A stretch of DNA of 45,050 nucleotides from Verrucomicrobiota bacterium (lineage in GTDB: Bacteria > Verrucomicrobiota > Verrucomicrobiia > Verrucomicrobiales > Verrucomicrobiaceae): positions 1 to 45,050 of the forward strand of contig JAPLUN010000658.1 of assembly GCA_026397715.1 (NCBI GenBank). The letters run 5' to 3'. The translations under genes were made by a program, and so were the position numbers. The notes below the pieces were generated by a model. It was not told the origin of the DNA, did not search any database, and worked only from the letters and a program-made list of their open reading frames with translations. Shown piece by piece: positions 1 through 9,275 of this stretch. Numbering within the stretch: position 1 is the stretch's first letter; every line of letters starts with the position of its first letter.

Positions 1-1980
1 CCGTCCCTCGATCGAGTAGCACACACACTCAGGCCCCGCGTCATCTTCCCAATCCGCCACATGCAGGTGAAAAAAGCGTTCCTTATTTTTGAGCTTCCCA
101 TCTGCATCAATCTGATAGCTGTACGCCCACTTCGAGTGCCCCTCTGCCACAGTCAGCAGCCACTGATCCGGTCGATACGCCATCCCCGTCGCAAACTTGA
201 TCCCTTTGTCTACCTGCGTCTTCTTGCCGTCCTTGATCAGCCAAACCGTGCCCTCTTCCTTCGGCTTGTCGCCATTCGTGGTCACATACAGCGCACCCGT
301 CGGCATCGCGAGAATCGAGTGACCCAAAATGTCCTCCATCACCACGCTGCGCGCCCCACTGGCGTCAAAGCTCATCAGCTTTCCCGACTTCTCGGAGATA
401 GTGTAAAGCTTGCCATCCGCCCCCATCGACACGCAGTGCGCATTCGTATCCCCCACGAACTCGCTCACCATCCCATCCAGCCCGATGCGGTGAATCTTGT
501 TGTTCGATGTGTCCGCAAAAAACACCTCACCGCTCTCACTGCAAGTCGGCCCGCGCGTGCTCTTGAAGCCCTCGGCCAGCAGCTCCCATCCTTCGCCAGG
601 AATGATCACCTCCTGCGCACGCGGCGCGCTCGGTCCCGCCTTCACACGCTCCGGCCAGCCCTTCCACAGAAACGCCATCGCCTCCAGATAGTTCTCCGCA
701 TACCCCGCCACGTGGCGTCCTTCGATGCTGCGGAACTGGTAGTCATAGCCCGAAAATTTCAGCGCCTTGTTCATCTCTAGATCAATCAGATACCAGTCGC
801 CCGCGCAGTTCTCCATGTCATGCGTCGCTGTGGTGAGATACGCGCGGATCGGCTTCGCTTCAAATTTGCGCACCATCGTCGGAAACTCATGCCCGCCACG
901 AAACGCCACCCAGCTCCCGCTCGCCGCATACACCCGGCTGAAGGCTTCGGGCCGGTGCCACGCCGCCGTGAAGGCCGCAATGCCCCCACTGCTCCCACCT
1001 GAAATGCACCGGTCATTGCCATCCGTGGACAGCTTCAAATCAAACTCCTTCGCCACAAACGGCAGCAGCTCATCCACGAGAAACCGCACATTCTCATCAC
1101 CCACCCCATCATACTCCAGATCACGATTCCGCCGGTCCATCGTCCCCTTCATCGGCGCTGGCAGCGACCCCGGTTTCACAAACACCCCAATGGTCACCGG
1201 CATCTCCTTCGTGGAGATCAGCGTCTCCATGAAAGTCTTCTCCCGCGCATTGTAGCCATCCGTCTTCACATACACACACGCCGGCTTGCTGCCATCATAC
1301 TGCGCCGGGATAAAAACCGTCACATCCCTCACCGTCCCGGGGAAAACCTTGCTCTGGTTAAACTGCATCTGCTTGATCGTCCCCGGCAGTATCTCCTCCG
1401 GCTTGATCACCGGCGGCACATAAGTCGGCGCTGCTGCCGCAGCCTCATTTCCCGCGATGGCACTCCCCGCCAGCGGTTTGATCTGCCACTGCAAATGCTG
1501 ATCATTCGGATTGTGCTGCCACAGATCGATCTTCGCTCCCGGTTCCTTCTTTCCACCCAGATCATCCATCCCCTGCGTCGGTGCGTGCTTCGGATTGATC
1601 GAGTACGAGCCCCCCTCATTCTTCCTGATCTGCCACAGCTGCCAGTCCTTGCCGCTGTCCTCCTCCAGCACAATGCCCGTCCCATTTTTCACTCCGCCCT
1701 TGTCCGCTGCCAGTGTCAGCGTGCTGCTGTAGGATGGCTTGATCGCATAGAAGCCCTCGCTCTTTGGCACGATCACCCACTTCTGGTTCGGCTTGCCCGC
1801 CGGATTGCCGATCGACACCCGCGTCCCCTCCGTCGTCCCCGCGTCCACCGCCTCCAGCACCATCGCTGGCGCGCTCACCGGCGCGATGACATACGCACCC
1901 CAGTCCTCGGCAGAAAGTTGGGCGGTTAAACCAATGGCTGCGGCCAGGAAAGAGCAGCGGAGTGTAGCAAGGGGAGTCAT
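1..1980 (-). CDS. Secreted ricin-lectin / esterase / SMP-30 multidomain protein (partial at the left edge)
   Basis: This frame is open from an ATG at 1980 to the window edge (660 codons), so the C-terminus is missing. The protein begins with a signal peptide (about residues 1-24). A beta-trefoil lectin segment follows (about 25-170), with QxW motifs whose Trp residues sit at 68, 116 and 164, exactly 48 residues apart. Next is an esterase of the enterochelin-esterase (Fes/esterase D) type at about 190-440, with the nucleophile in GGSSGG at Ser330. The last part (from about 455) resembles SMP-30/gluconolactonase beta-propellers, with stretches such as FADTSNNKIHRIGLDG. It is probably exported to bind and deacylate a polysaccharide and then act on a lactone. 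That role is inferred from the domains and from the neighbouring sialidase-like genes. It is the last visible gene of a minus-strand run. Confidence 0.85.
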   Translation of the reverse strand, partial: MTPLATLRCSFLAAAIGLTAQLSAEDWGAYVIAPVSAPAMVLEAVDAGTTEGTRVSIGNPAGKPNQKWVIVPKSEGFYAIKPSYSSTLTLAADKGGVKNGTGIVLEEDSGKDWQLWQIRKNEGGSYSINPKHAPTQGMDDLGGKKEPGAKIDLWQHNPNDQHLQWQIKPLAGSAIAGNEAAAAAPTYVPPVIKPEEILPGTIKQMQFNQSKVFPGTVRDVTVFIPAQYDGSKPACVYVKTDGYNAREKTFMETLISTKEMPVTIGVFVKPGSLPAPMKGTMDRRNRDLEYDGVGDENVRFLVDELLPFVAKEFDLKLSTDGNDRCISGGSSGGIAAFTAAWHRPEAFSRVYAASGSWVAFRGGHEFPTMVRKFEAKPIRAYLTTATHDMENCAGDWYLIDLEMNKALKFSGYDYQFRSIEGRHVAGYAENYLEAMAFLWKGWPERVKAGPSAPRAQEVIIPGEGWELLAEGFKSTRGPTCSESGEVFFADTSNNKIHRIGLDGMVSEFVGDTNAHCVSMGADGKLYTISEKSGKLMSFDASGARSVVMEDILGHSILAMPTGALYVTTNGDKPKEEGTVWLIKDGKKTQVDKGIKFATGMAYRPDQWLLTVAEGHSKWAYSYQIDADGKLKNKERFFHLHVADWEDDAGPECVCYSIEGR

Positions 1981-2109
1981 GGTGAAGTTGGAGGGAAAGG
2001 AGCGAATGTAACGTGGGGCTAACCGCATTCATTCCCTCCAAAAGTGTTAATCTGCTGTGGGCTCAGTCCTTTTTTGTCTGCGGGGTTTCGTCTCGATGTT
2101 TTGCCTCGC

Positions 2110-3102
2110 CTACTTCACCACAGCCTTCACCGGTTCCACCGCCACGTCCGCCTCCGGCACCAGCGTGATCTCCACGTCCGCACCCTTCAGGCACTTGTCG
2201 AAAAAGTTTTGCATGAGCTGGATCACAGCGGGTTTGTTGAATGCAGGCCCGCCATGCCCGGCTCCCGGCAGCTTTTGCAGCCACACAGCCACGCCCTTCT
2301 CCTTCAGCACCGCCGCAAACTCCTCACTCTGCGCATAAGGCACCAGCGTGTCGTGCGTCCCATGGAGAATCACAAACGGCGGATTGTCTTGGGAAACGTA
2401 ATTCACCGGGCTCACTGCATCAGCCTTCGCCTTGTCGTCCAGCTTCGTGCCGATGAGCGAAGAGTACGGATCTGCAGGAGTATTAAATTGGAAGATGTTC
2501 TTCACATTCTTGTCGGCCGCTGCCTGCTGCACCACCGTGCTGAAGTCAGAAGGACCAAAGATGTCGCACACCGCCTGCACCTTGTCAGACTGCTCCTCAT
2601 TCCCACCGATCTTGGGGAAGGCATTCTTCCCGCCTGACGTGCCGACGAGAGATGACAAATGCCCTCCAGCCGAGCCACCCACGACTCCGACATGTTCGGC
2701 GTCCAGGTGATACTCCTTGGCATGCGCACGCAGCCAGCGGATCGCCGCCTGACAGTCCTGAATCTGCGCCGGGAATTTCGCCTTCTGGCTGAAGCGATAC
2801 TCGACACTCGCCACCGCATACCCTCGCAGCACCATGGGAGCCACCGCGCACGGATATTTGCTTCCACCGATCCAGCCCCCGCCGTGAATGTGAACGACCA
2901 GCGGCAGCGGCTTGTCCGCCGCCTTCTCGGGAAGATAAAGGTCCAGCTTCTGCGCCTCGTCCCCGTTCGGGATGTAGGAGATGTCCTTCTCCATTTTGAT
3001 CCCAGCGGGCAGCTGGGCAGACGCAGGGGCACAGGCAAGCAAAGCCGCACATGCAGCAAAAACGATTCGGAACGAGAGACTAGAAAGCAGGAAGGATTTC
3101 AT
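2110..3102 (-). CDS. Secreted alpha/beta-hydrolase esterase (HGGGW type)
   Basis: This 330-residue protein has a signal peptide ending near AQ30. It carries the oxyanion-hole motif HGGGW (73-77), the nucleophile elbow GGSAGG (Ser144), Asp251 in HGTHD and His283 in GAGHGG, a complete serine-esterase triad of the acetyl-esterase / BD-FAE type. Length and layout fit that family. It probably removes acyl groups from carbohydrates in the periplasm or outside the cell. Its neighbours are sialidase-like genes, so O-acetylated sugars are a plausible substrate, but that is inference. A short Lys/Val-rich tail follows the hydrolase fold. It lies 129 bp upstream of the lectin-esterase gene on the same strand. 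Confidence 0.88.
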   Translation of the reverse strand: MKSFLLSSLSFRIVFAACAALLACAPASAQLPAGIKMEKDISYIPNGDEAQKLDLYLPEKAADKPLPLVVHIHGGGWIGGSKYPCAVAPMVLRGYAVASVEYRFSQKAKFPAQIQDCQAAIRWLRAHAKEYHLDAEHVGVVGGSAGGHLSSLVGTSGGKNAFPKIGGNEEQSDKVQAVCDIFGPSDFSTVVQQAAADKNVKNIFQFNTPADPYSSLIGTKLDDKAKADAVSPVNYVSQDNPPFVILHGTHDTLVPYAQSEEFAAVLKEKGVAVWLQKLPGAGHGGPAFNKPAVIQLMQNFFDKCLKGADVEITLVPEADVAVEPVKAVVK

Positions 3103-3166
3103 GTGCTCTGGTCAACGCCCCCGGCCTAATTTCCTAACGAAATGATTCGGATATTGCAGGTGGCGC

Positions 3167-4342
3167 TCAAAGCGGCGGCGCCGTCCAAAACGTCCCCTCA
3201 ATCGCCCGGTCATCCTCCTTTGGCCCGTTGAAATAGTAAACTGTCAGCACCCGGCCATCAGGCCGTACCAGACTTCGCGGATATCCCAGATCGCCATCAT
3301 ACCCATCCTCACGCAGCACAATCTGCGGCCCCCATGTCACGCCGCCATCCGCGCTGATGCTCGCCCGCATCCCCGAAGGCTTGTGACGAAACCCATACGT
3401 CACCGCCACACGCCCGTCATGCAGCTGCACCAGCGCTGGCGGATTCCCCCCAATGCCCGTCGCCGCCTTGCCCGTGAAAGTCCACATCTTGCCCATATCA
3501 CTGCTACGCCACGATTCGATGAAGCCCGACACCTTCGGATCCGAACGACGGATCGTCGTCAAAAGTGTCCCATCCTTCAGCCTCAACGACGAAGGCATGA
3601 TCGCATACCCACCCTCCATCGGCTCTGGCCCGATGAGTGATACAAGCTTCCAGGTCACTCCACCATCCGTGGTGCGTGCACAGAAGACACGCCCTTCCTT
3701 GCCGTCATTCTGCTTCGCGCAACTCCCAAACATCAGGCAGTCCTGCTTTCCCAAAACAATCAGATCCGTGCGCGTGCAAATGCGTTCCACACCCTCAACC
3801 GCAAACGAATACGGCCCCTGCCACGTTTTGCAGCGGTCCAGGCTCGTGTAAAACCACGAAGGCCCCGCATGCAGTCCGCCAAAGCGAAACATCAGCGCAA
3901 AGTCCGGCGCGGTGAAATCCAGCGGGACCGTCAGCGGCGCAGGCTTCGCTTCTTTCTTCGGCTCCGCAAACGGCACGTTCTCCTCCGTCTTCCATGTCTT
4001 CCCACCATCCAGGCTGCGTGCCTGAATCTCATAGCTCGGCTTCGTCCGGTCGATGCGGTGGTCCGTCGTCGTCTGTTTGTACCACGTCGAAGTAAAACCC
4101 GCGACGAGTTCATCACCCCACTGCCATAGCCCGTGATTCGCCGGCCAGCCGCCGTAGCGGCCCGCTTCTTTGTACACGATCACATTCTGCTTTTGGTCCG
4201 CTGACAGGGTAATCGTGGCTGCTGCTGCCTTTTTCTTCGTGGCATCGGTGATCTCCAGCCTGGCATCATCGGCAGCAAAGGAGTTCAGCGTGAGTAGAGG
4301 TGCTACAAGTAGAGCGCTGAGGAGGAGGCAGGGTTTGGTCAT
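3167..4342 (-). CDS. Secreted sialidase-like Asp-box protein
   Basis: This is a 391-residue protein from MTKPCLLLSALLVAPL, an evident signal peptide. Five Asp-box-like motifs (SLDGGKTW, SLDRCKTW, TTDGGVTW, SSDMGKMW, SADGGVTW) show the six-bladed beta-propeller of the sialidase superfamily. I see no clear FRIP motif, so true sialidase activity is unproven and other glycan cleavage or binding is possible. The frame also permits an ATG at 4387, overlapping the upstream stop codon as ATGA, which would give a long n-region. I prefer 4342 because it starts directly at the signal peptide. It lies 41 bp after the next sialidase-like gene, probably in the same transcript. Confidence 0.82.
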   Translation of the reverse strand: MTKPCLLLSALLVAPLLTLNSFAADDARLEITDATKKKAAAATITLSADQKQNVIVYKEAGRYGGWPANHGLWQWGDELVAGFTSTWYKQTTTDHRIDRTKPSYEIQARSLDGGKTWKTEENVPFAEPKKEAKPAPLTVPLDFTAPDFALMFRFGGLHAGPSWFYTSLDRCKTWQGPYSFAVEGVERICTRTDLIVLGKQDCLMFGSCAKQNDGKEGRVFCARTTDGGVTWKLVSLIGPEPMEGGYAIMPSSLRLKDGTLLTTIRRSDPKVSGFIESWRSSDMGKMWTFTGKAATGIGGNPPALVQLHDGRVAVTYGFRHKPSGMRASISADGGVTWGPQIVLREDGYDGDLGYPRSLVRPDGRVLTVYYFNGPKEDDRAIEGTFWTAPPL

Positions 4343-4383
4343 AGAAGGCGTGGAAAAATAGAATGTGCCGAAGTAAGAATTGT

Positions 4384-5556
4384 TCATGGCGCTGCGCTTT
4401 TCAAAGCAGGCAGGCTCAGCCTGCCAAAGCGGATGGCACGTCGGTGCCGCTTTTCGTCGCCACTGTCCCATACCGCACGGAACTCACCCGGAGCCACTTG
4501 GATGAGTGTCGGGTAGGAGTTGTGCACTCCCGCATCAAAGAAAGTCTGCTCCGCTCCCCACTGACCGGCTTCGCTGTATACCTTATAGCGCAGCGCCATG
4601 CGGCCAAAGGCGGGCCCGTCATTGTACACATACAGCAGCCGCCCGTCATCGCTTCGGCCAAACCATGCCTCCGAAACCGTATTCCACAGCTCCGGCTCTT
4701 CTTGCGCCACACTCCAGGTCACTCCGCCGTCTTCACTGGTGCTGGACCACGCGCGTGGCGGATTCAGTACGCCACCGTCCATCAGCTTCCCTTCCGGTGT
4801 TCCCGTGGAGGTTCGCATCACCATCTTCAGCTTGCCCTTCTTCCCATCGCTCACCACGATCTGCCCCTCATGCAGGAATGTGCTGTTCCCCGGAGGCAGG
4901 GGCACGTAGCCTCCTAGACGCCAGTCCAGCAGGCTGGTGCTTCGCAGCACAAAATGCTCGCGGCTGCCATGCGGATCCGCCCGTCGCGTGTTGCGGTGCG
5001 CAGGCATCACATACACCGCATGACCATTTTCCTCGATGCGCTGGATCTCACCCAGAATGACCAGCGGCCCGGTGTAGTGCATGGCCAGTTCCACAGGATT
5101 CCACGAGCGACCGCCGTCGCCACTGTAAGCTGCGGCAAGATGCGAGTCCTCGCTGTCGGCATAGTTCAGCGGGCAGCGCATGGCAAAGCACCACAGCACG
5201 TCCTGCCCCGGCGGCTTGTACAGCACCGCATTGCAGTAGCCAAACTGCATGGCACCATGCCGCTCCGTGCTGTCAAAAATCGTGCTGGGGATGCTCCAGT
5301 TCTGACCATCATCGGTGGACACCACGGCATCAATGCTGCCCATGTCCATCTTTCCGGGGATGCCAAGCTGGTAGGCCGCCACGAGGTGCTTCTCTTTCCA
5401 CAAAGCCAGGCTCGGCTGCCCCAGCAGGGCGGCGCGGGGTTCTTGCTCGGCGGTGCGGATCACGCGCACGTCACGCACATCACCTGTGTCCGCCATGCAA
5501 ACACACGGCAGCAAGGCTGATAACGACAGGCTGGTGACAAAAAGGCAGGCTTTCAT
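4384..5556 (-). CDS. Secreted sialidase-like Asp-box protein
   Basis: This is a 390-residue protein starting at MKACLFVTSLSLSALLPCVC, a signal peptide. Asp-boxes STDDGQNW, SGDGGRSW and SEDGGVTW, and the late segment YPTLIQVAPGEFRAVWDSG, place it in the sialidase/BNR superfamily. The frame is open upstream to 5655, but that extension would overlap the upstream gene and bury the signal peptide, so 5556 is chosen. Only 16 bp separate it from the preceding gene, which suggests co-transcription. It is a second paralogue-like propeller in the locus, and the two differ enough that distinct linkages or substrates are likely (inference). Confidence 0.82.
   Translation of the reverse strand: MKACLFVTSLSLSALLPCVCMADTGDVRDVRVIRTAEQEPRAALLGQPSLALWKEKHLVAAYQLGIPGKMDMGSIDAVVSTDDGQNWSIPSTIFDSTERHGAMQFGYCNAVLYKPPGQDVLWCFAMRCPLNYADSEDSHLAAAYSGDGGRSWNPVELAMHYTGPLVILGEIQRIEENGHAVYVMPAHRNTRRADPHGSREHFVLRSTSLLDWRLGGYVPLPPGNSTFLHEGQIVVSDGKKGKLKMVMRTSTGTPEGKLMDGGVLNPPRAWSSTSEDGGVTWSVAQEEPELWNTVSEAWFGRSDDGRLLYVYNDGPAFGRMALRYKVYSEAGQWGAEQTFFDAGVHNSYPTLIQVAPGEFRAVWDSGDEKRHRRAIRFGRLSLPALKSAAP
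4409..4425. repeat. 17-bp perfect palindrome at the 3' end of a sialidase-like gene
   Basis: The sequence is GGCAGGCT, one C, then AGCCTGCC, an 8-bp stem with a one-base centre. It lies in the last codons of the gene ending at 4384 and encodes part of RLSLPALKSAAP. It may be a short REP-like insertion or a chance palindrome. Confidence 0.5.
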
Positions 5557-5572
5557 GCGAAGCAGTATGATA

Positions 5573-6865
5573 TCAAGGAGCCAGCAGATGATTGCGGCGC
5601 GCCTTCCAGTAGGCCGCCAGATGGTAGAGGATGCCGCAGCTCGAATTATGCTCATAGTCGAAGCCCCGGATCAGTCCTGCCAAAGAAGACTGTTGTGCCG
5701 CAGAAACTAAAGTCGGATCGACCATCAGCAAAACCAACGCCGACTCGCCGGCTTCTCGCGTGATGTGCCAGATTTCCCGATACGAACCCCACTGCGGATT
5801 GGGATAGCCCTTCTGATTCTTCCACACAGAGACATGCCGCCAGTCAGGCCCCAGCATCTGCATCTCTTCAGGACTCTTTTTGGCAATTTGCGAGAGCACG
5901 CTGGTGAATCGTTTCGTCGCGAGGTCGCGCACATGCGTCATGCGCTCATGGATCGTCGCCTTCAGTTCAGCATCCGGTTCCAGCTCATGCAGCACCTCCA
6001 GCGAGCACTGCATCTGCAGCAGCGCATAGGCCGGCTTGTTCTCCCCGGGGTTTGCTGATTGCGCGATGGCATCCGCCCCATAGCGCCTCCATTCTTTGCG
6101 GTACCGCTCATCACGCGTCACATCCCAGGCTGCGGCATAGATCATGGGCAGCCGTGCAGCTTCATGCGGTTGCACGTTCCACATCCGGCAGATGCCCAGC
6201 GGGCAGCGCTCACCATCGGCCCGGCAGAAATCAAAATCATTCTCCGGCGTGACGAACTGGATCATGCGCTCCGCCACATCCGCGAGAACGGCGCTCACCT
6301 GCTGCTTCGTATCCTCATCCGGCAGAGGACTGTGGTAGTACTGCCACAGTCCATGCACAAAGTGCGTCACCTGATCGCGCGAGGAGTTGATGTAAACACT
6401 CTTGCCATCTTCCGGGCACACATTGCGTGCCACAAATCCGCGCACGCCATGCACCGTGGCGCAGCGCTTCAGCCCGGCGAAAACACTGGCCGCTTTATCA
6501 CGCAGCGTTTCATCGTGAGTCACCGCAAAACGATCACACAGCACGCTGAGCATGGCACCTCCCAGAATCGCGCCGTCCTCCATGCCCGTGCTGTAACCAC
6601 AGGGATTGGGATACTGCCGTTTGACCTCTTCCGCAGTCGGCAGATGCGCCTGCTCTTTGCCTTTTTCGTAATTGCTCAAGTAATCCCCAAACGTCTGCAC
6701 CTGCGGCAGATAAAAACGCCCCCACGTCACCTCCCACGCCTCACCGATATTGCTCGCCAGCACTGAGTCCGCCTGCGTTTGCGCGAACGATCGGCCCGAA
6801 GCAATCGCGGCGAGTGCGAAAATTAGAAAGGATCGCTGCAACACGCGCGCCATGAATTCCCTCAT
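5573..6865 (-). CDS. Secreted protein of unknown function in the glycan locus
   Basis: This 430-residue protein has an N-terminal signal peptide (an ATG at 6853 is an alternative start). I do not recognise a named family with certainty. The sequence is mostly helical, with repeated aromatic and His-rich segments such as GYSTGMEDGAILGG, QVTHFVHGLWQYYHSPL and CRMWNVQPHEAARLP. That pattern recalls (alpha/alpha) toroid carbohydrate-active proteins such as unsaturated glycosidases or epimerases. The placement between two sialidase-like genes, with gaps of 16 and 31 bp, supports a role in polysaccharide breakdown, but no catalytic residues can be assigned. Confidence 0.75.
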   Translation of the reverse strand: MREFMARVLQRSFLIFALAAIASGRSFAQTQADSVLASNIGEAWEVTWGRFYLPQVQTFGDYLSNYEKGKEQAHLPTAEEVKRQYPNPCGYSTGMEDGAILGGAMLSVLCDRFAVTHDETLRDKAASVFAGLKRCATVHGVRGFVARNVCPEDGKSVYINSSRDQVTHFVHGLWQYYHSPLPDEDTKQQVSAVLADVAERMIQFVTPENDFDFCRADGERCPLGICRMWNVQPHEAARLPMIYAAAWDVTRDERYRKEWRRYGADAIAQSANPGENKPAYALLQMQCSLEVLHELEPDAELKATIHERMTHVRDLATKRFTSVLSQIAKKSPEEMQMLGPDWRHVSVWKNQKGYPNPQWGSYREIWHITREAGESALVLLMVDPTLVSAAQQSSLAGLIRGFDYEHNSSCGILYHLAAYWKARRNHLLAP

Positions 6866-6896
6866 TCGTCATTCCTCATTCTGATTTCGTCATTTG

Positions 6897-8222
6897 TTAG
6901 GGCCACTGGCCGTTCACGATGGGTTTCAGCACAAGCTTCGCTGGATCAATCACCACGTGCTTCGCCTTCTGGCGCTTCCACGTGTAGGTGATGTGGACGA
7001 GTCCATCGCTTGTCTGAATGATCGCCGGATAGCTGAACTCCCTCTTGGGTTCGTCTTCCAGCACCAGCGCCGCCTCCCACACCTTGCCATCCTTGCTGAC
7101 AGCAAGATTCAGCGGGCTGCGCCCCTTGGCCGTGTGATTGTAGATCAGCAGATGCCTACCATCCTTCAGCGTGACCGCATCCGTGCCCGAGTTCGGATTC
7201 GGCAGTTCCGTCAGCGAAATCTCACCCCACGTGCGCCCCGCATCGTCAGAGGAAATTTGAAACACCTTTTCCTGACGCGTCCGGCCCACCGCCTGCAGTT
7301 TGTCCCCACCGAGGAAAAGAATGCTCGGCTGAATCGCGCTCACCGCCAGACCATCATGCAGCAGCTTCGTGCGTTCCCAGGTTTTGCCCAGATCCGTGGT
7401 GCGCTCAAAGTAGATGGCCCACTCGCTTGGCTTCGTGTCAGTCTCATTGCTGGTAGGGCAGAGGATGTCGCCGTTCGGAAGCTGCACCGGCTTGTTCTTG
7501 ATCGGCCCAAAGATTCCTTTGGGCAGCTTGTGCGCCGCCGACCACGTCTTGCCACCATCGCTTGAGGTCTTGAGTTCCCCCCACCACGTGCTCGGCGAAG
7601 GCCCCACCTTGTAAAACAGCATCAGCGGCGCTCCACGCGGCTGAAACAGCACGGGATTCCATGTCGGGTGGCGCGTGCCATCAGCCTGCACCCCATTCGC
7701 GGTCTCTACACTCTCCGTCCACTTGCCATCCACCAGCCGCGAAACCCAGATGCACACATCCGGATTCCTCTCCGCCGTGCCACCAAACCATGCAGAGACA
7801 AGTCCCGTCGGCGTCTCGACAATCGTCGTCGCATGGACCGATGGGTAAGGCCCCGTGTCATAGATAAATTCCGTCTTTAAAACACCGGCCTGCGCCTCCT
7901 TGGCCTTCAGCCATTCCCAGGAAGTCAGCTCACGGCTGTTATCAATCTTATGCCACACCACCACTGCAGCCTGCCGAGGTGCGGCCGCGTCCGTCACATT
8001 GAGCACAAGCTTGTAGTTCATGCCCGCCACGACCTGTCTTTCCCCGCTCTCAATGCTTTGCAGCTTGAGCTTCGGATCATGAGCTTTCACCGCAAACTCC
8101 GCCGCCGCCACCGCCTCCTTGTCCGTGGGTGAAACAGCGCTGAATCCTCCGGGAATCTGGGCGCGGAGATGGCAGGTCAGCAGCAAGGTGGCGGCAAAGC
8201 AAAGCAGCGAATAAGATTTCAT
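6897..8222 (-). CDS. Secreted cystatin-like domain fused to a BNR_2-type sialidase
   Basis: This 441-residue protein has a signal peptide (1-21) followed by a cystatin-like domain (about 24-105). That domain shows an N-terminal Gly-Gly, a helix with AAEFAVKAHD resembling the phytocystatin LARFAV motif, the signature QVVAG (63-67) followed by NY, and a late Trp-containing hairpin. The rest (about 115-441) is a BNR_2-type sialidase propeller. It opens with FIYDTGPYPSVHATTIVE and AWFGGT, and has Asp-boxes SSDGGKTW, TTDLGKTW and SSDDAGRTW. Sialidase-type cleavage is the likely activity. The cystatin-like part could inhibit papain-type proteases or be a re-used fold, and the sequence alone cannot decide. 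The ATG is preceded directly by CCCACC. Only 11 bp separate it from the aldolase gene. Confidence 0.85.
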   Translation of the reverse strand: MKSYSLLCFAATLLLTCHLRAQIPGGFSAVSPTDKEAVAAAEFAVKAHDPKLKLQSIESGERQVVAGMNYKLVLNVTDAAAPRQAAVVVWHKIDNSRELTSWEWLKAKEAQAGVLKTEFIYDTGPYPSVHATTIVETPTGLVSAWFGGTAERNPDVCIWVSRLVDGKWTESVETANGVQADGTRHPTWNPVLFQPRGAPLMLFYKVGPSPSTWWGELKTSSDGGKTWSAAHKLPKGIFGPIKNKPVQLPNGDILCPTSNETDTKPSEWAIYFERTTDLGKTWERTKLLHDGLAVSAIQPSILFLGGDKLQAVGRTRQEKVFQISSDDAGRTWGEISLTELPNPNSGTDAVTLKDGRHLLIYNHTAKGRSPLNLAVSKDGKVWEAALVLEDEPKREFSYPAIIQTSDGLVHITYTWKRQKAKHVVIDPAKLVLKPIVNGQWP

Positions 8223-8233
8223 GGTGGGACGGG

Positions 8234-9142
8234 TTAAGCAATCCGGCCCAGGTTGACGAGTCGTTCACGAATGATCGCACGCTCCGGCTCACGGAAGCGA
8301 TGAAACGGCTCCGCCATGTGGTCTTCGCAGATGCCCAGCAGCGACAGCCCGCACTTGATGCCCTTGATGATCGCCGACTTGTGCCGCCCCACCGTATAAA
8401 TGCTTCCCGCCAGTTGCATCACCTTCGCATGCAGCTCCCGCGCGAGCTTCAAATCCTGCTCCGCTGCGGCCCGATACATCTCCACATAAAGCTTCGGATG
8501 CAGATTCGCCCCGCCATTGATGCCCCCATGCCCGCCCAGCAGCACAGCCTCAGCCGTGAGCTCTTCCGGCCCCACCAGCACGCTCCAGTCCGCCCGCTGC
8601 TTCGCCACTTCGAGCAGCCTATGGAAGTAGATCATGTCGCATGAGCTGTCCTTGACCCCGCAGATGCCCGGCATGTCCAGCGCACGACGCACCAGGTCGA
8701 TCTCAAAGCTCACCTTCGTCAGCCCGGGCATGTTGTACAAAAACATCGGCAGCGGCATCTCCGCCACGAGATCCTGAATGTATTCCTGCAACTCCGGCGG
8801 CGCAGCAGGGAAGTAATACGGCGGCGCCGTGACCACATGCGTGGCTCCCGCCTCCGCGCTATGCCTCGCCAGATTCACGCTTTCCGTGAACGACGTATCC
8901 GTGATGCCCACCAGCACCGGCACGCGCCCCGCCGTTTGCTTGCAGGTGCGCTCGATCAGTTCCCGCCGCAGCCGATAGCTCAGGCTGGGCCCTTCACCCG
9001 TGGTGCCGAGAATGAACAATCCGGACACTCCACCACCGATCAGGTGCTCGATCAATCGCTCCAATCCCTCGCAGTCGAGAGTGTCGCGATCACGCAAAGG
9101 GGTGACAAGGGGCGGGATGATGCCGGAAAGGGGTTGGGACAT
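8234..9142 (-). CDS. DapA/NanA-family aldolase (dihydrodipicolinate synthase / N-acetylneuraminate lyase type)
   Basis: This 302-residue TIM-barrel protein shows the pyruvate-binding motif GTTGEG (46-51), Tyr136 in LYNMPG and the Schiff-base Lys164 in GVKDSS, which are the catalytic elements of class I pyruvate aldolases. GTTGE is the form usual in DapA, whereas NanA usually has GSTGE, so the substrate is not settled. The gene leads a run of sialidase-like genes, so a sialic-acid or related keto-sugar lyase is more likely than lysine biosynthesis (inference). The start at 9142 (MSQPLSGIIPPLVTPL) is chosen because upstream in-frame sequence is not family-like. It is divergent from the AraC-type gene. 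Confidence 0.88.
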   Translation of the reverse strand: MSQPLSGIIPPLVTPLRDRDTLDCEGLERLIEHLIGGGVSGLFILGTTGEGPSLSYRLRRELIERTCKQTAGRVPVLVGITDTSFTESVNLARHSAEAGATHVVTAPPYYFPAAPPELQEYIQDLVAEMPLPMFLYNMPGLTKVSFEIDLVRRALDMPGICGVKDSSCDMIYFHRLLEVAKQRADWSVLVGPEELTAEAVLLGGHGGINGGANLHPKLYVEMYRAAAEQDLKLARELHAKVMQLAGSIYTVGRHKSAIIKGIKCGLSLLGICEDHMAEPFHRFREPERAIIRERLVNLGRIA

Positions 9143-9275
9143 ATCCAACAAGTGACTTCCGACGCCGCCAATTAGCAACCCACCAGTGCGTCGAAAGTTT
9201 GCCGGTGAAATGACGATTCTTGACCCTTCCTCGCAAGATTCACGCGGCTGGAAACTTTGATCCTGTCCCAACACC
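9143..9275. promoter_or_regulatory. Divergent intergenic region between the aldolase and AraC-type regulator genes
   Basis: These 133 bp separate the divergent starts at 9142 and 9276 and must hold the promoters of both. AraC-type proteins usually bind such divergent regions, so the operator is probably here. I could not assign a convincing -35/-10 pair or a paired operator repeat by eye. Confidence 0.5.

Noticed and set aside
9221..9249. TTGACC at 9221-9226 as a -35 box for the AraC-type gene
   Set aside because: No acceptable -10 hexamer lies 16-18 bp downstream (CGCGGC is found).
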